This document shows, piece by piece, positions 33,328 to 46,060 of a stretch of 64,000 bases of DNA (positions are counted from its first letter, which is position 1; the number at the start of each line of letters is the position of its first letter). A program made the position numbers and the translations under genes. The notes beneath the pieces are model-generated. The model worked only from the letters and a program-made list of their open reading frames with translations, was not told where the DNA came from and made no database searches. Origin of the DNA: Chamaecrista fasciculata (taxonomy: Eukaryota > Streptophyta > Magnoliopsida > Fabales > Fabaceae); NCBI GenBank assembly GCA_003254925.1, contig QANZ01043327.1:22848-86847 (forward strand), in the 5' to 3' direction.

Positions 33328-36300
33328 AGTTTAAGGTAATACAATTTTTATCATGGATGCTACAACCGAAAATAAGAGTGGAGCTGGTGATCTTAACAAG
33401 CCCTTCCGTTACAAAGGCGTTCATTTTAAGAGGTGGAAAGGGAAGGTTTTGTTTTATCTTAATTTGTTAAAAGTTTCTTATGTACTCACTGAGAAGAATC
33501 CGAAAAAAGTTTCTACTGATTCTATGAGTGATGATGAAAAGAAAGATCATGCTGAAAAAACAGAAAAATAGGAGAGAGATGAATTTAATTGTCTCTATTA
33601 TTTACTTAATTGCTTGGCTGACGAATTTTATGATTATTATGAGAAATCATATGAAACTGCCAAAAAGATTTGGAAAGCCTTGCAGAAAAAATATGATACT
33701 GAGGAAGCTGGTGCAAAAAAGTATGCTGCGAGTCGCTTCTTTCGTTTCCAAATGGTGGATGAAAAGTCTGTGGTGGAGCAAACTCAAGAGTTCCAAATGT
33801 TGGCTCATGAGGTGCGATCAGAAGAGATACAAATTAAAGACAACCTCATTGTGGCTGGGATCATAGACAAACTACCACCATCATGGAGGGAGTTTCAAAA
33901 AACTCTACGTCACAAGCAAAAGGAGACAAGCCTTGAAAGTCTCATTACAAGGATCCGAGTTGAAGAGGAGGCTAGAAATCAAGATCTTCTTATGACACAA
34001 AATGGTAATGCTAATTTAATAAATAAGGTAAATGCTCTTGGAACTAGTGACACTTTGCCTCAAGGTCAAAATATGAAGCAAAATGCTCAATTGAAACCCT
34101 TTGGTAAAAACATGAAAAAGTCATCAAAAAATGGCAACTTTAAAGGGAATTCCACTCAAAATAATTCCAACAAGAAATTTCAATATTCATGCTTCGTTTG
34201 TGGTAAAAAAGGCCATATGGCAAAGAATTGTAGATACCGAAATAAAGGTAATGTACCACAAGCCAATAATGTTGAGGAGCCCTTAGTGGCCATGATAAGT
34301 GAGATTAATATTGTTGGTGATTCAAAAGGTTGGTGGGTAGATTCTGGGGCCACTAGGCATGTATGTTATGACAAAGATTGGTTTAAAGGGTATACACCCT
34401 ATGAGAAACCTAGAGACATAATGCTTGGTGATTCCCATACTACTCAAATTTTGGGTGAAGGAAATGTAGAACTAAATTTTACTTCTGGTCGTACTCTCAC
34501 TCTTAAGAATGTTCTTTACACTCCTAAGATGAGAAAGAATTTAATGTCTGCATTTCTACTTAACAAAGCTGGGTTTAAACAGACCATTGAGTCTGACCAA
34601 TATGTTTTTACTAAAGGAGGGACTTTTGTAGGCAAAGGGTATGCTTGTGATGAAATGTTTAAGTTTAATCTTGATATGAATAATATGTCTTCGAATTCTG
34701 TTTACATGATTTCTTCTATTAATTTTTGGCATGAACGTTTGTGTCATATAAATGATAAATATGTGCGAAAAATGAGTAATTTAGGATTGATACCTAATAT
34801 TGATGGTAATTTTGAAAAATGTGAATTTTGTAGCATGTCAAAGATTACAAAAAGGCCTCATCATGCTGTTGTGAGAAATTCTGAGAAATTAGATTTAATT
34901 CATACGGACATTTGTGAATTTGATGGTCATTTAACTCATGATGGTTTTAGATATTTTATCACTTTTATAGATGATTTTTCTAAATTTACTTATGTGTATT
35001 TGTTGAAGAACAAGAGTGAAGCTTTTGAAAAATTGAAAATATTTTTGAATGAAGTTGAAAATCAGTTTGGCAAGAAAATTAAACGTTTTCGTAGTGATAG
35101 CGAAGGTGAATATGATTCAAATGTGTTGAATGAATTTATTAAAAAATGTGGTATTGTACATGAGGTAACACCTCCGTATTCACCTGCTTCTAATGGTGTT
35201 GCTGAACGTAAAAATAGAACGTTAATTGATTTGACGAATTCTATGTTGATGCATTCTGGAATTCCTTTGAATTTTTGGGGTGAAGCTGTTTTAACTGCGT
35301 GTTTTGTGCTAAATCGTATTTCTTATAAAAAATTGACCAAAACTCCTTTTGAGTTATGGAAAGATCATAAACCAAATTTGAATTTTTTGAGAGTATGGGG
35401 TTGTTTAGCATATGTAAAACATGTAGACCCAAAAAGGTCTAAGTTGGGCTCTCATGCTTCCACTTGTGTTTTTGTTGGTTATTCTTTAAATAGCATAACT
35501 TACAGATTTTTTGATATTAACAATAAAGTAATTATTGAATCAAGTGATGCTATGTTTCATGAAAATAAATTTCCTTATAAACTAAGAAATAGTGGGGGTC
35601 AAGATATTATAAAACCAAGTATTTCTATTCCAAGCTCTTCTTACCAAGAAAATGATATTCAAAATGAAATAGAACCAAGAAGAAGTAAGAGAGCTCAAAT
35701 AGAAAGAGACTTTGGCACAGATTTTTTAGTTTATAATGTTGAAGATAATCCTTTATCTGTAAATGAAGCTTTAGCATCACCGGATTCAATTTTTTGGAAG
35801 GAAGCCATTCATGATGAGATGGAATCTCTCATTTCTAACAAAACTTGGAAGTTGTGTGATTTACCTAGTGGATGTAAAGCAATTGGTTGTAAGTGGGTTC
35901 TTCGTAAGAAGTTAAAACCCGATGGTTCAATAGATAAGTATAAAGCTAGATTAGTAGCTAAGGGGTATACTCAAAGAGAGGATTTGGATTTCTTTGATAC
36001 TTTTCTCCGGTTGCTAGAATTACATCTATTAGATTTTTGATTGCTATTGCTGCTATCCATGATTTAATTATTCATCAAATGGATGTAAAAACGACTTTTC
36101 TAAATGGTGATTTAGATGAAGAGATATATATGGAGCAACCCCAAGGTTTTGTTGTAGAAGGACAAGAAAACAAAGTATGTAAACTGACAAAATCTTTATA
36201 TGGCTTGAAACAAGCTCCTAAGCAATGGCATGAAAAATTTGATATGTGCATGTTTGAAAATGGTTTCAAAGCTAGTGAATGTGATAAATGCATATATTAT

Positions 36301-36969
36301 AAATCTTTTGAGAATGATCATGTTATTATTAGCTTGTATGTGGATGATTTATTGATTTTTGGAACAAGCTTAAATATAATAAAAAATACCAATGAGGATA
36401 CCCTACCATGTGATTAGTGATCCTAATAACTTGGTTCAAAGGGAAAAATGAATCATAGAGTAGCTGTGAAAAAGTGCACATTTATAAGAGTCTTTCAACT
36501 CTTAAACTCATCCCTATGGTGTAAGTGCATTTCCTGCAATGAATATGTGAGGTTGAGGTTATAAAATCTCTTAATGAATTTTGTAGCTCTTAAGAGTGGG
36601 GTGTCTTAATTGCAGGAACACCCTAGACAGATTCACCTATTTGAATGTGGAAGTGGGGCCGCTTCTATGAGGATATATAGGGCATATTCTCAAAACACAT
36701 TCAAGAAACAGGATCGCACAAAGGCCGGTTTAATGTGCAGGCGAGGGCTCATATATTGCACTTGGATTGTTATGTGTAAAATATGTATCTTGTCTCCCCT
36801 AAGCAGTCATAGTTCAAGGCGAATACCACTATTGACTCTGGATCAAGATATGTATTTTTGCTAAATATAGATTCAAGGAAAATTAGCTATCTATATTATG
36901 CATAATGATCTATCTCTACCCAAATTAAATATTTAAATGTGAGGTAATTTATAATAATAAGTGGGGGAT

Positions 36970-37572
36970 TGTTGTATATTATTATAAAATAATCAACTTT
37001 GATGCATGGCTCTTGAATTTGAATTATACACGTTGCAAAATCAACAGTTTTTGTTGAATCTTTATTAGCATATCAACGTTACTTTTTTGGCATTTAACAT
37101 CTTTATTTCATTCAAACGGTTTTAGTATTTAATTTGGTATAACGTGCAATCAATGATTTTTCCAACGGGTTGGATTGGAAAGTTTAAAGCGTGTATTGAT
37201 GTATTGTATATATATGAGTGTTTGGAGTTTTTTAAAAAAGGAGAGAACGGAAAAAACAATACAAAGTGTAAAGTGAGAGCAAAACACTTGTGTCTTTGGG
37301 TAGAGAAAAAGTGTGGGAGTAGAGTCCTGTCTACTTCTTTGTGTAGAAGTTGTAGACTCAAAAAAGGCGAGTATTTGGCCGTTGTATCCTGGGGGTGACG
37401 CATTCGTGTACCACTACACCGGGGTTATAGACAAAGTTTCTACCCGTGGAGGGCGTGAATTACCTTAAAGAGAGCGAGATATCCGTGCCTCGGCCTTATA
37501 CCACGCGGTTTTTGTTTACTAACTTTTATATCTTGATATTGTGTTCTCTTATTTTCTCTTGTAGCCCCAACA
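36970..37572 (+). repeat. 3' LTR of Copia element
   Basis: Starts TGTTGTATATT directly after the polypurine tract and ends CCCCAACA before the TCCAC duplication. About 98% identical by eye to the 5' copy. Confidence 0.92.
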
Positions 37573-37574
37573 TC

Positions 37575-37727
37575 CACCACCCTCACTATCACCGACGCCA
37601 TCACATTCCCCATCGCCATGCCCACATTGTACAACGACGACCTTATGCTCGACATCATCCTCGGAAACTCCGAGTAGTACAATTCTGATTGCCCAATCGA
37701 ATTCATCGCCTCCCCTATCCCTACCAA
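37575..37727 (-). pseudogene. NPF (nitrate/peptide transporter family) fragment captured by Pack-MULE
   Basis: About 51 residues on the minus strand (LVGIGEAMNSIGQSELYYSE, then FPRMMSSIRSSLYNVGMAMG) match the late transmembrane region of plant NRT1/PTR family proteins, where GEA-x-N-x-x-GQ-x-EFYYSE-x-P-x-x-MSS and GMA-x-GN-x-x-AS are conserved. The upstream part of the open frame (to 37,931) is an Arg/Ser-rich stretch I do not recognise. The fragment ends at the Copia insertion. It lacks the rest of the transporter, so it is a captured copy and not a gene. Confidence 0.75.
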
Positions 37728-38211
37728 TGTATGATGCACCAGAAGCCATCGCCTACATGTCAACTTCTCCGTTAGGGACTGTTCGCTTTGTTCCTCCTCC
37801 GATTCTCGATGATCGCTGAGGCGACGAAATCGAGGACTAGGAAGAAAATCCCCACTCCGATTCTCGTTTTCGCGGTGATTCGTACGGGTTTTTCTGCGAT
37901 TCGGAGGCGAGAGGGAGGAGGAGGCGATCATAGATGGCGATTGTGAGAAAGAGTGCGACGATGATAAAGGTGCCGAAAGAGAGAGGTTGTGTTTTTGGGA
38001 AAATTCAGTTAAAATCTTAATTTATTTATTTTTTTTATATTTTGATCATATTATAAAAAAGGACCTTAATATAAGAAAATAAAACTTTTGGCGGATAAAA
38101 GTTTATTTTTCCCTTTTTTTAATAGAAAAATAGATGTAAAACGTTTGAGGGACCAATTTGGAACATTGAGTATAACTGGGGGACCAAAATATGACTTTGG
38201 CCAACTTTAAA

Positions 38212-39756
38212 ATATTAATTATTACGATCATGCCTCAATGTGTTAACTATACAAATCGCAAGTCCCAATTTGTAAATTTTTTAATTATAGGGTATCATCA
38301 TGTAGATAAGTCAAACTACAGGGACAATTTTTATAAGGGCCTGTTTGGGAGCAATTGCATTTCAATCAAGCTCATCCAAGTAATTGAGATGAGATGAAGT
38401 TGTAATGAGATGAGATGAGATGATATAGTGGTGTTTGGTAAACAATAACTAATCTCGTAGTTTGATAAACAAAATAAGACCAGAAATAGTTTTATTACTG
38501 AAATGAAACTAATCTCATAATTTAAGGACCAGACTAACAACAATGCCAACAAATGGGAAGATAAAAAATTATTTTAACTCCTTTTAATTTTTACACAAAA
38601 CTTCATAAAATATATTGAAAAAAAGTATGGATTGAATTGTATAATAGTAAAAAAACATATAGGAATGTTGCAGTTTGAACTAAAAAATATAACAAATATT
38701 TTGCGGACCATAATGTAACTCATCTCGTAATTTGAGTGAAAAATCTAACCATAAATAGTTTTATGACCGAAATAAATAGAAGAACATTGAGACAATAAAA
38801 AACAAAACAACATTGCAATTTTTTGGCTACCCATGATTCGAACAAAAAAAAACTGACATGTGGATACTTGTGTATTTTTCCAACCAAAAGATAACCGTTA
38901 TTTCTCCATTATCCACGACGTATAATCATTGGATGATTTTGGACATGACTATAGAACTAAAAATAGTTTGAGGACCAAAATGAAACTAATTGCATAGTTT
39001 GAGGAAAAGAAACTAAACAAAAAATAGTTTTAGGAGCCAACGAAACTGAGCTCATAATTTGAGGATCAAAATGCTTATAAAAGTGAAGAGAATATTGTAA
39101 CGAAAATAGAAGAAGATTGTAACTTAAAAAATAATTTAAGGATTCAATTATATATTTTACTCAAAACAAATAGAAGAATGTTGGGATTAAAAAAATAACA
39201 ACATTGCAAATGAACAAAAATAATTTTTGTTTAATTAAGTTAATATAAATATATATATATATATTTTAGAATTGAGAATAAAAGAGAGAGATATATAATA
39301 TATATATAATATATATTTCTATATATATATTTGAGATATATTTCTATATATATAATATATTTCTATATATAATATATATATTTTACTCAAAACCCATTAT
39401 TTCATCTTCTTCACCATCGCACTTGTTCAAACTTGAGAAGTAAGAGTTATGTTTCATGATGGTTTTGAAATAAAGATATGAGGTTAGACTAGATTTTTAG
39501 GTTTTGGAAACTATAAGAGTGTCTCGTTCAGGTTGTTTTGTGATGAATATGTAGAAAATTTTGCCTTTTTTGTCGTAGTCGATCCAAAAAAAAATCTCAT
39601 TTCATCTAGGGATTGAATTCTGCCATCGCGACGGGATCGATTCAAACAAGTTTGAATTATCCACGGGTCGAACGATTAGCAGAGCCTGAAGACGAGATTA
39701 GGTTTTCGGTTCTAGGTAGGTTCAACTGATACCATCAGTTGCGACGTCGAAACTAT
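38212..39756. other. AT-rich DNA with a degenerate dispersed repeat
   Basis: Related phrases around AAACTAATCTCATAATTTGAGGACC and AAATAGTTTTAGGACC recur near 38,450, 38,510, 38,720, 38,960, 39,000 and 39,130, suggesting old tandem or MITE-derived repeats. GGGCCTGTTTGG at 38,338-38,349 is a common plant MITE start, but I could not find its partner end. Confidence 0.4.
39242..39384. repeat. Compound (AT)n-rich low-complexity tract
   Basis: About 140 bases of alternating AT runs broken by TTTCTATAT and GAGAGAG words. Confidence 0.85.
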
Positions 39757-39870
39757 GAGGTCTAATATGGCATATGTGATGCGAAATAGAAAGCACATGT
39801 TTCATATCAAAGATTTGTGGTCGAATCCTTTTGAAGAGAGAGGGGATTATGCAAAACACTTAGTCAAAGG

Positions 39871-42385
39871 TGTTGGAGATTATGGAGCAAAAGCAGCGGA
39901 AAAGGTAAAATTAAAATTTTATAATCTCTTCCATAGGATCCACTAATTGTGTTTATACCAGTGAAATAAGATGTTTACCTAACTCAAACGGATGCTTGAA
40001 TGAATGCAATTCCAAGAAGTCCACAGACTCGTGTCCTTCCTCTGCCGGTGATCCACACAAACAGTTTGGCAGATACTCAGGTGCTAGCCTCCAATCTCTT
40101 CTCCAAGAGATTATGGGAACCAATCTACAAATCTTGAAATTTCAAGAACACTTCTTGAAAATCCAAGAACCAAGTTGGCGCACTTCTTGAAAATCCAAGA
40201 ACCAAGGTGGCGCACTAGTATGGAATTTTTCCTCAAAAATTCCTCGCCAAAACTCAAGAGATGAGCACACTACCAAGAACAACTTTCTTGGCCACACTTA
40301 CTCTAGGTTTTGCGCCTCTACTTACTCTCACACACAATTCGCCTTTTAAACCCTAAGTTTAGGGTTAGTTCAAAACTCACCCTTTGTTTTCTCCACTTGG
40401 GATATGCGACTTCTTTGTGCTTTTAAAGAGTCCCCATTCCTCAAATTAGGGAATTACAAAATCTTGATTATAAAATTGCATTAATATTAGGGTAAATTAC
40501 ACTTTGGTACCCTGTGGTTTGACCCTATTTCACTTTGGTACCCTGTGGTTTGAAACTTGACACTTTGGTACCCTGTGGTATTCTCCATTAACACTTTGGT
40601 ACCCTTTGGAGCTATTTTGTAATTTTAACCATAATAAATTTTACAAAAATTACATATTGACCCCAAAAAAATTTTAAATTTTTCATTTTAGTCCCTATAT
40701 AATATGTATCCAAGGACATATTTGTAATTTTTTGGAAATTTTTTGGGGTCAATATGTAATTTTTGCAAAATTTGTTATGGTTAAAATTACAAAATAGCTC
40801 CAAAGGGTACCAAAGTGTTAATGGAGAATACCACAGGGTACCAAAGTGTCAAGTTTCAAACCACAAGGTACCAAAGTGAAATAGGGTCAAACCACAGGGT
40901 ACCAAAGTGTAATTTACCCTTAATATTATAATTCAAGATTAAGAGGCAATCTCAATTTAAATTTCAAGATCATATCTTGAAACCTAAATCTAGATTGCAC
41001 ACTTCCCATTGGTTAGAATGAGTCAAGAGGATTTGAATTCTTAATTAAAATATTACATTAATATCTTAACCTAAAATTCAAAATGCATTCTTGAAATTCA
41101 AAATGAAAGATCAAACTTATTAATTTCCTGAACAAATTGAATTAAAATATTACCCTAATATCTTAATTCAAATTCAAATTCAAATCTTGAATTCAAATTA
41201 ACAAAATCATATTTCATTAATTAAATTCAAGAGTGAAGTGTCACCTCATCTTGTTCTTCAATATTAGAGAATTTAATAAATCAATAATCCCCTAACTCTT
41301 AGGAGACTTAATCAATTCATTATTCCCTAATATTTTAAATAATAATTCAATTGTAAATAGATTAATCAAATTAACTATTTAACAATTAATATATTTAAAC
41401 TTGTCTAACAAATTTAAATATTACAAATGTAGATTTTATTTAAGACAAGACTTCATGTCCTAAGACATTCAACTATGTCTTAAATTGTGTCACTAAAGTG
41501 ACTCACGAATTAACCCTAATTCGTGTCCTATTACAGTATCTTGATCTTGCTCATGTGTGACCCAGCAGGCCTCATGTGAAATTGGCAGTAAGCCATCTCT
41601 ATGACTCACAAGTCGAGAGCGGACTCTAGCAAGCCATCACACGACTACCCAAAACACGTGAGTTATCGTTTTAACATCAGCGACTTAACCTTAGTACCAC
41701 CTTGTCATAATCTCTATTGTCACACGATATTTTGGTCATGGATAAGGCATGGGAAAGTCATCCTTGTAATCCAAACCATAACTTTCTCGAATCCTTGAGT
41801 TAGTCCCATTACCCTGTGTGGCACACATTCCTTGGACAAACTCATCGAGGGGCCCAGTCAAATATCTCTCAACTTAATGAGGGATAAAATTCCTTATTGG
41901 TCAACCACATTCCTCAGCACGGCAAACAACTAAACCCGTACCTGGCCTATATGGCTACCCTGTTACGGGCAACGTTGGACTAAGCCAAAGTTCAGCATCT
42001 ACAACGCCGGAATAATGAAGACCTCAAGTCTCAGGGCATCATGACAGGTGTACAGGAGAGACTAGCTCATGACTAAACCCATGCAGGACTCTCCGGGTCG
42101 GTCCAGCAACTTGTAACCCATTACATAATTTTACCATGACTCTCGAGAAGCATCACATGCGTGTATCTCTATACGCCGTAGTAATGCTGGTCTTAGTTCA
42201 TTCACGTTCCCACGTGAATAATCGACAAGGGACAGTTTAGAATAATTATCACATAATTAATCAAGGATTGTTATCATAGTAAACATGCTAATAATATGAT
42301 AACGACATAATTTATCATTCATAAATCAGTCAAACAATATGTTCATACATATAAAATGATTGGCCCTAGGGCACAATCTCCATCA
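39871..42385 (-). repeat. 3' LTR of the Angela-type element (with a MITE inside)
   Basis: About 2.5 kb, or about 2.08 kb without the MITE at 40,490-40,919. Same family as the solo LTRs at 15,017-17,151 and 49,931-52,055. Confidence 0.88.
40490..40919. mobile_element. Mutator-type MITE inside the Angela LTR
   Basis: 430 bp, nearly a perfect palindrome: arms of about 200 bases starting GGGTAAATTACACTTTGGTA and ending in the complement. A perfect 9-bp duplication TTAATATTA flanks it (40,481-40,489 and 40,920-40,928). It inserted after the LTR formed. Confidence 0.92.
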
Positions 42386-45300
42386 AACTCCCACTTGCAC
42401 TAGGTACAATCATTAATTAAACTATTCCTACACTAGGTACATTGATCAATGTGTCTTATCCCCTTCGACGTTACATGGCGTTCATGTATGACCCGTGCAA
42501 GAGGTTTCGTAAGAGGATCGGCAACATGATCCTCGCCTGCTACTTTACATATCTTGACATCACCTCTCTCAATCATTTCTCTAACAAGATGATAACGTTT
42601 GAGTATATGTTTGGTCTTTTGGTGGGACCGGGGCTCCTTGGCTTGTGCAATAGCACCACTATTGTCACAATACAAGGTTATAGGATCAGTAATGGTTGGA
42701 ACCACACCAAGCTCAGTAATGAACTTCCTAATCTATACAGCCTCCTTCGCTGCATCTGATGCTGCTATATACTCAATCTCCGTTGTAGAATCAACAATCG
42801 TGCTCTGCTTGGAACTTTTCCAACTCACACTGCCACCGTTCAGGAGAAACACGTATCCAGACTGCGATTTAAAATCATCTTGGTCGGTTTGAAAACTGGC
42901 ATCTGTGTAACCAATTACACATAGCTCTTCATTAGTTCCACCATAAACCAAGAATTCATCCTTAGTCCTTCTCAAGTACTTAAGGATGTTTTTAACAGCG
43001 GTCCAATGATCCTTACCAGGGTCTTGTTGGATCCGACTCGTCATACTCAGGGCAAACGACACATCTGGTCGTGTACACAACATGGCATACATGATGGATC
43101 CTATTGCCGAAGCATAAGGGATGCCACTCATGCGCCCTCGCTCATCAAGTGTCTTGGGACACTGATTCTTGCTCAGGACTAAACCATGATTCATTGGCAT
43201 GAATCCCTTTTTGGAATCCTTCATACTGAACCGTTTCAGTACCTTATCCAAGTATGTACTCTGACTTAACCAAGAAGCCTTCGAGATCTATCTCCATAGA
43301 TCTTGATGCCTAGAATGTAAGCAGCTTCTCCTAAGTCCTTCATCGAGAATGATTTTCCCAACCAAGATTTCACAATCTCCAAGGTAGAAACATCATTTTC
43401 AATGAGCAATATTTCATCGACATAAAGCACCAAGAACACAATCGTGCTCCCACTAACCTTCTTGTAAACACAAGGCTCATCAGGGTTTTGCAAGAAGCCA
43501 AACTCTTTGACTACCTCATCAAAACGATGATTCCAACTCTGGGATGCTTGCTTCAATCCATAAATGAATCTCTGAAGTTTGCACACCTTCTCTGGTTTCT
43601 CTGGACATACAAATCCCTCAGGTTGTGTCATGTACACATCTTCGGGCAGCCTTCCATTAAGGAATGTTGTTTTGACATCCATTTGCCATATCTCATAGTC
43701 ATAATATGCAGCTATGGCAAGGAGGATCCTAATGGACTTGGCCATTGCAACTGGGGAAAACGTTTCATCATAGTCAATACCATGACGTTGAGTGAACCCC
43801 TTTGCAACTAGCTTGGCCTTAAAGACATTAACGTTGCCATCCATGTCGGTTTTCTTTTTGAAAACCCACTTGCACCCTACGACTTTTACACCTTCAGGTG
43901 GATCGACTAAGGTCCACACCTCATTGTCGTACATGGATTGAATCTCTGCCTTCATGGCTTTAACCCATTTTTCAGAGTTGGGACCCACAATAGCTTCTTA
44001 ATAGGTGGTAGGCTCACCACGCTCCATGAGCAACACATCCTTGTTCTCAGTCATCAAAAATCCATATCTTTGAGGTTGAGAACGTGTTCTATCAGACCTT
44101 CGTGGTCCTTGTGCTACTAGAGGAGCTTCCACAACGTCTTGTGGCTCTTCTCTAGTTTCCGTCAGCCTCTAGAGTGTCTTGTGGATCTTGAACCTCTTCA
44201 AAATCTATCTTACTCCCATTGTCTCTTTTGGAGACAAAATCCTTTTCTAGAAAGAATCCATTTCTGACTACAAACATTTTGTTGTCAGATGGGTAGGAGA
44301 CATAATACCCCCTTGTTTCCTTGGGGTATCCCACAAACAAACACTTTAGAGATTTGGGAGACAGTTTATCGTTAGGCTGTTGCTTAACATAAACTTCACA
44401 TCCCCAAACCTTGAGGTAAGACAAACTGAGCATCTTCCCAGTCCATATCTCATATGGTGTGTTCTCAACTGCCTTAGACGGAACACGGTTAAGTGTGAAC
44501 CCGTACCTAGCCTGTATGGCTACCCTGTTACGGGCAACGTTGGACTAGGCCAAAGTTCAGCATCTACAATGCCAGAATAATGAAGACCTCAGGTCTAAGG
44601 ACATCGTGACAGGTGTACAGGAGAGACTAGCTCATGACTAAACCCATGAAAGACTCTCCGGGTCGGTCCAACAACTTGTAACCCATTACATAATTGCACC
44701 ATGACTCTCGAGAAGCATCACATGCGTGTATCTCTATACACCAAAGTCATGCTGGTCTTAGTTCATTCACGTTCCCACGTGAATAATTGATCAGTGACAG
44801 TTTAGAATAATTATCACATAATTAATCAAGGATTGTTATCATAGTAAACATGCTAATAATATGATAACGACATAATTTATCATTCATAAATCAGTTAAAC
44901 AATATGTTCATACATATAAAATGATTGGCCCTAGGGCACAATCTCCATCAAAAGGTTCATTGCAAATTCCAAATGGGCTAATTGCAACATTGGGAGCTAA
45001 ATGGATTGATGAGACTTTAAATGAGCTAGTTCAAGAGACTTGAAAAAAGAAAATTTCAAGTGCACTTTCAAATAATGTTGAAAACATCACTTGCACAATA
45101 TGGGCTGATAAATGAGAGAGAGAAAGAGAAAAATATTGAGAGCTCAAAAAATGAAACTCAAGAAAGAGTAATTAATTATGAGAAAAATGAGGCGTAACAA
45201 GAGGAAAATGAAATTAATGACCCAATATAGAGGAAAAATCAAATTGAAGTTTTGATGAGAAGGAGTGATCTTTGAGTTTTGCTAACACTAATAATTATTT

Positions 45301-45675
45301 GTCGAGTGGTGATTTTTCTTTGATGCAGACACATGGATATTTAGGCTGAAATGAATCTTCATATATGTAGTTATTGGTTCAAACTCTTCAAATTCAAGTC
45401 TTTGGGCCCGAATGTTATTTAGCTTATTTTTTTTTTCAATATTGTGCAAGTGACGTTTTCTACATTATTTGAAGGTGCTCTTGAAATTTTCTTTTTCCAA
45501 ACCTCTTGAATTAACCCATTTAAAGTCTCCTTAATCCATTTAGCTCCCGATGTTGCAATTAATTAGCCCATTTGAAATTTGCAATGAACCTTTGGCTGGG
45601 TGTTTCGCATCATTCCCTCTCTCTTCAAAATTAAAGGATTTGACCATGAATCTTTACAATGGAACATGTGCTTTC

Positions 45676-46060
45676 TATTTCCCATCTATATGTGACGGAC
45701 ATGGATTTTAAATTCTAGGGTTTCGGAATCCCAGTGAGATGACCGTTGTTATTGAGATTCGTGGTTCAAGAAGGAGAGAAAGGGAAGTTTCATGATGGGT
45801 GAAATTGAAGATGAAATGTCACGTTTGCCACAAAAAAAAAATGTGAAATGTGATGGTAACTGCCACGTTTTCCTTTGATCAGCCCAAATATTGACAGGTT
45901 ATTTGGCCTTCTTTTCATATGTTTGAAATGATAATATATTGTAATTAGACCAATTAATATGCTAAGGGTTGCACCAAGGTATGGCATAATAAAGTGGATA
46001 AAATAGGTTAATTAGTGTTTATTTATTATACTTTATAAATAGGTGCTACTTAATGGTTTA
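45676..46060. other. AT-rich spacer
   Basis: No gene or repeat end can be supported between the inverted-repeat element and the LTR-like segment that follows. Confidence 0.4.

Larger units (their letters stand above)
32725..37572 (+). mobile_element. Copia LTR retrotransposon with both LTRs (Tork/TAR-like)
   Basis: A 4,848-bp element with two 603-bp LTRs (32,725-33,327 and 36,970-37,572) and a perfect 5-bp duplication TCCAC (32,720-32,724 and 37,573-37,577). A polypurine tract AAGTGGGGGAT precedes the 3' LTR. Coding lies at 33,353-36,420: gag with a CCHC knuckle (about 34,190-34,240), protease (DSGA, about 34,340), integrase (about 34,730-35,300) and reverse transcriptase (about 35,770-36,400). 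It is broken, with a few breaks. By eye the LTRs differ at about a dozen positions (about 2%), which at 1.3e-8 substitutions per site per year gives roughly 0.8 million years, more if the plant evolves slowly. Confidence 0.93.
31334..38202. mobile_element. Pack-MULE (Mutator-type) with nested insertions
   Basis: Same family as the Pack-MULE at 22,755: ends GGCTAAAGTCCTATTTTG...and ...TATGACTTTGGCC. The 9-bp duplication AACTTTAAA is perfect (31,325-31,333 and 38,203-38,211). A second Mutator element (31,551-32,534) and a Copia element (32,725-37,572) are inserted; without them it is about 1 kb. Its core (37,573-38,000) is GC-rich and carries an NPF transporter fragment. Confidence 0.87.
39871..44950 (-). 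mobile_element. Angela/BARE-type Copia retrotransposon, minus orientation
   Basis: The element is bounded by TGTTGG...at 39,871 and ...CCATCA at 44,950, with a perfect 5-bp duplication AAAGG (39,866-39,870 and 44,951-44,955). On the minus strand: LTR sequence at the right end (44,498-44,950), pol-derived segments between (integrase end about 44,160-44,490, reverse transcriptase about 43,266-43,988, RNase H about 42,433-43,251), polypurine tract AGTGCAAGTGGGAG (about 42,386-42,399), and the left LTR (39,871-42,385). The LTR start and the RT wording match the Angela/BARE lineage. It is far shorter than a whole family member and is broken in several places. Confidence 0.88.
39757..45675. mobile_element. 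Inverted-repeat (foldback/Mutator-like) element split by an Angela-type Copia insertion
   Basis: The right arm (about 45,430-45,675) is complementary to two blocks in sequence: 44,951-45,112 (GGTTCATTGCAAATTCC...) and, across the Copia insertion, about 39,757-39,870 (GAAATAGAAAGCACATG..., GAAGAGAGAGGG). The arms are therefore about 240-280 bases and the original element about 840 bp, with the Copia element inserted in its left arm. Outer ends are approximate and I could not read a convincing target duplication. No coding region is seen in the core (45,113-45,430). Confidence 0.72.

Noticed and set aside
37440-37931. 163-codon ORF as a host gene
   Set aside because: It runs from captured NPF-like DNA into the LTR of the Copia element, so it is a chance fusion within a Pack-MULE.
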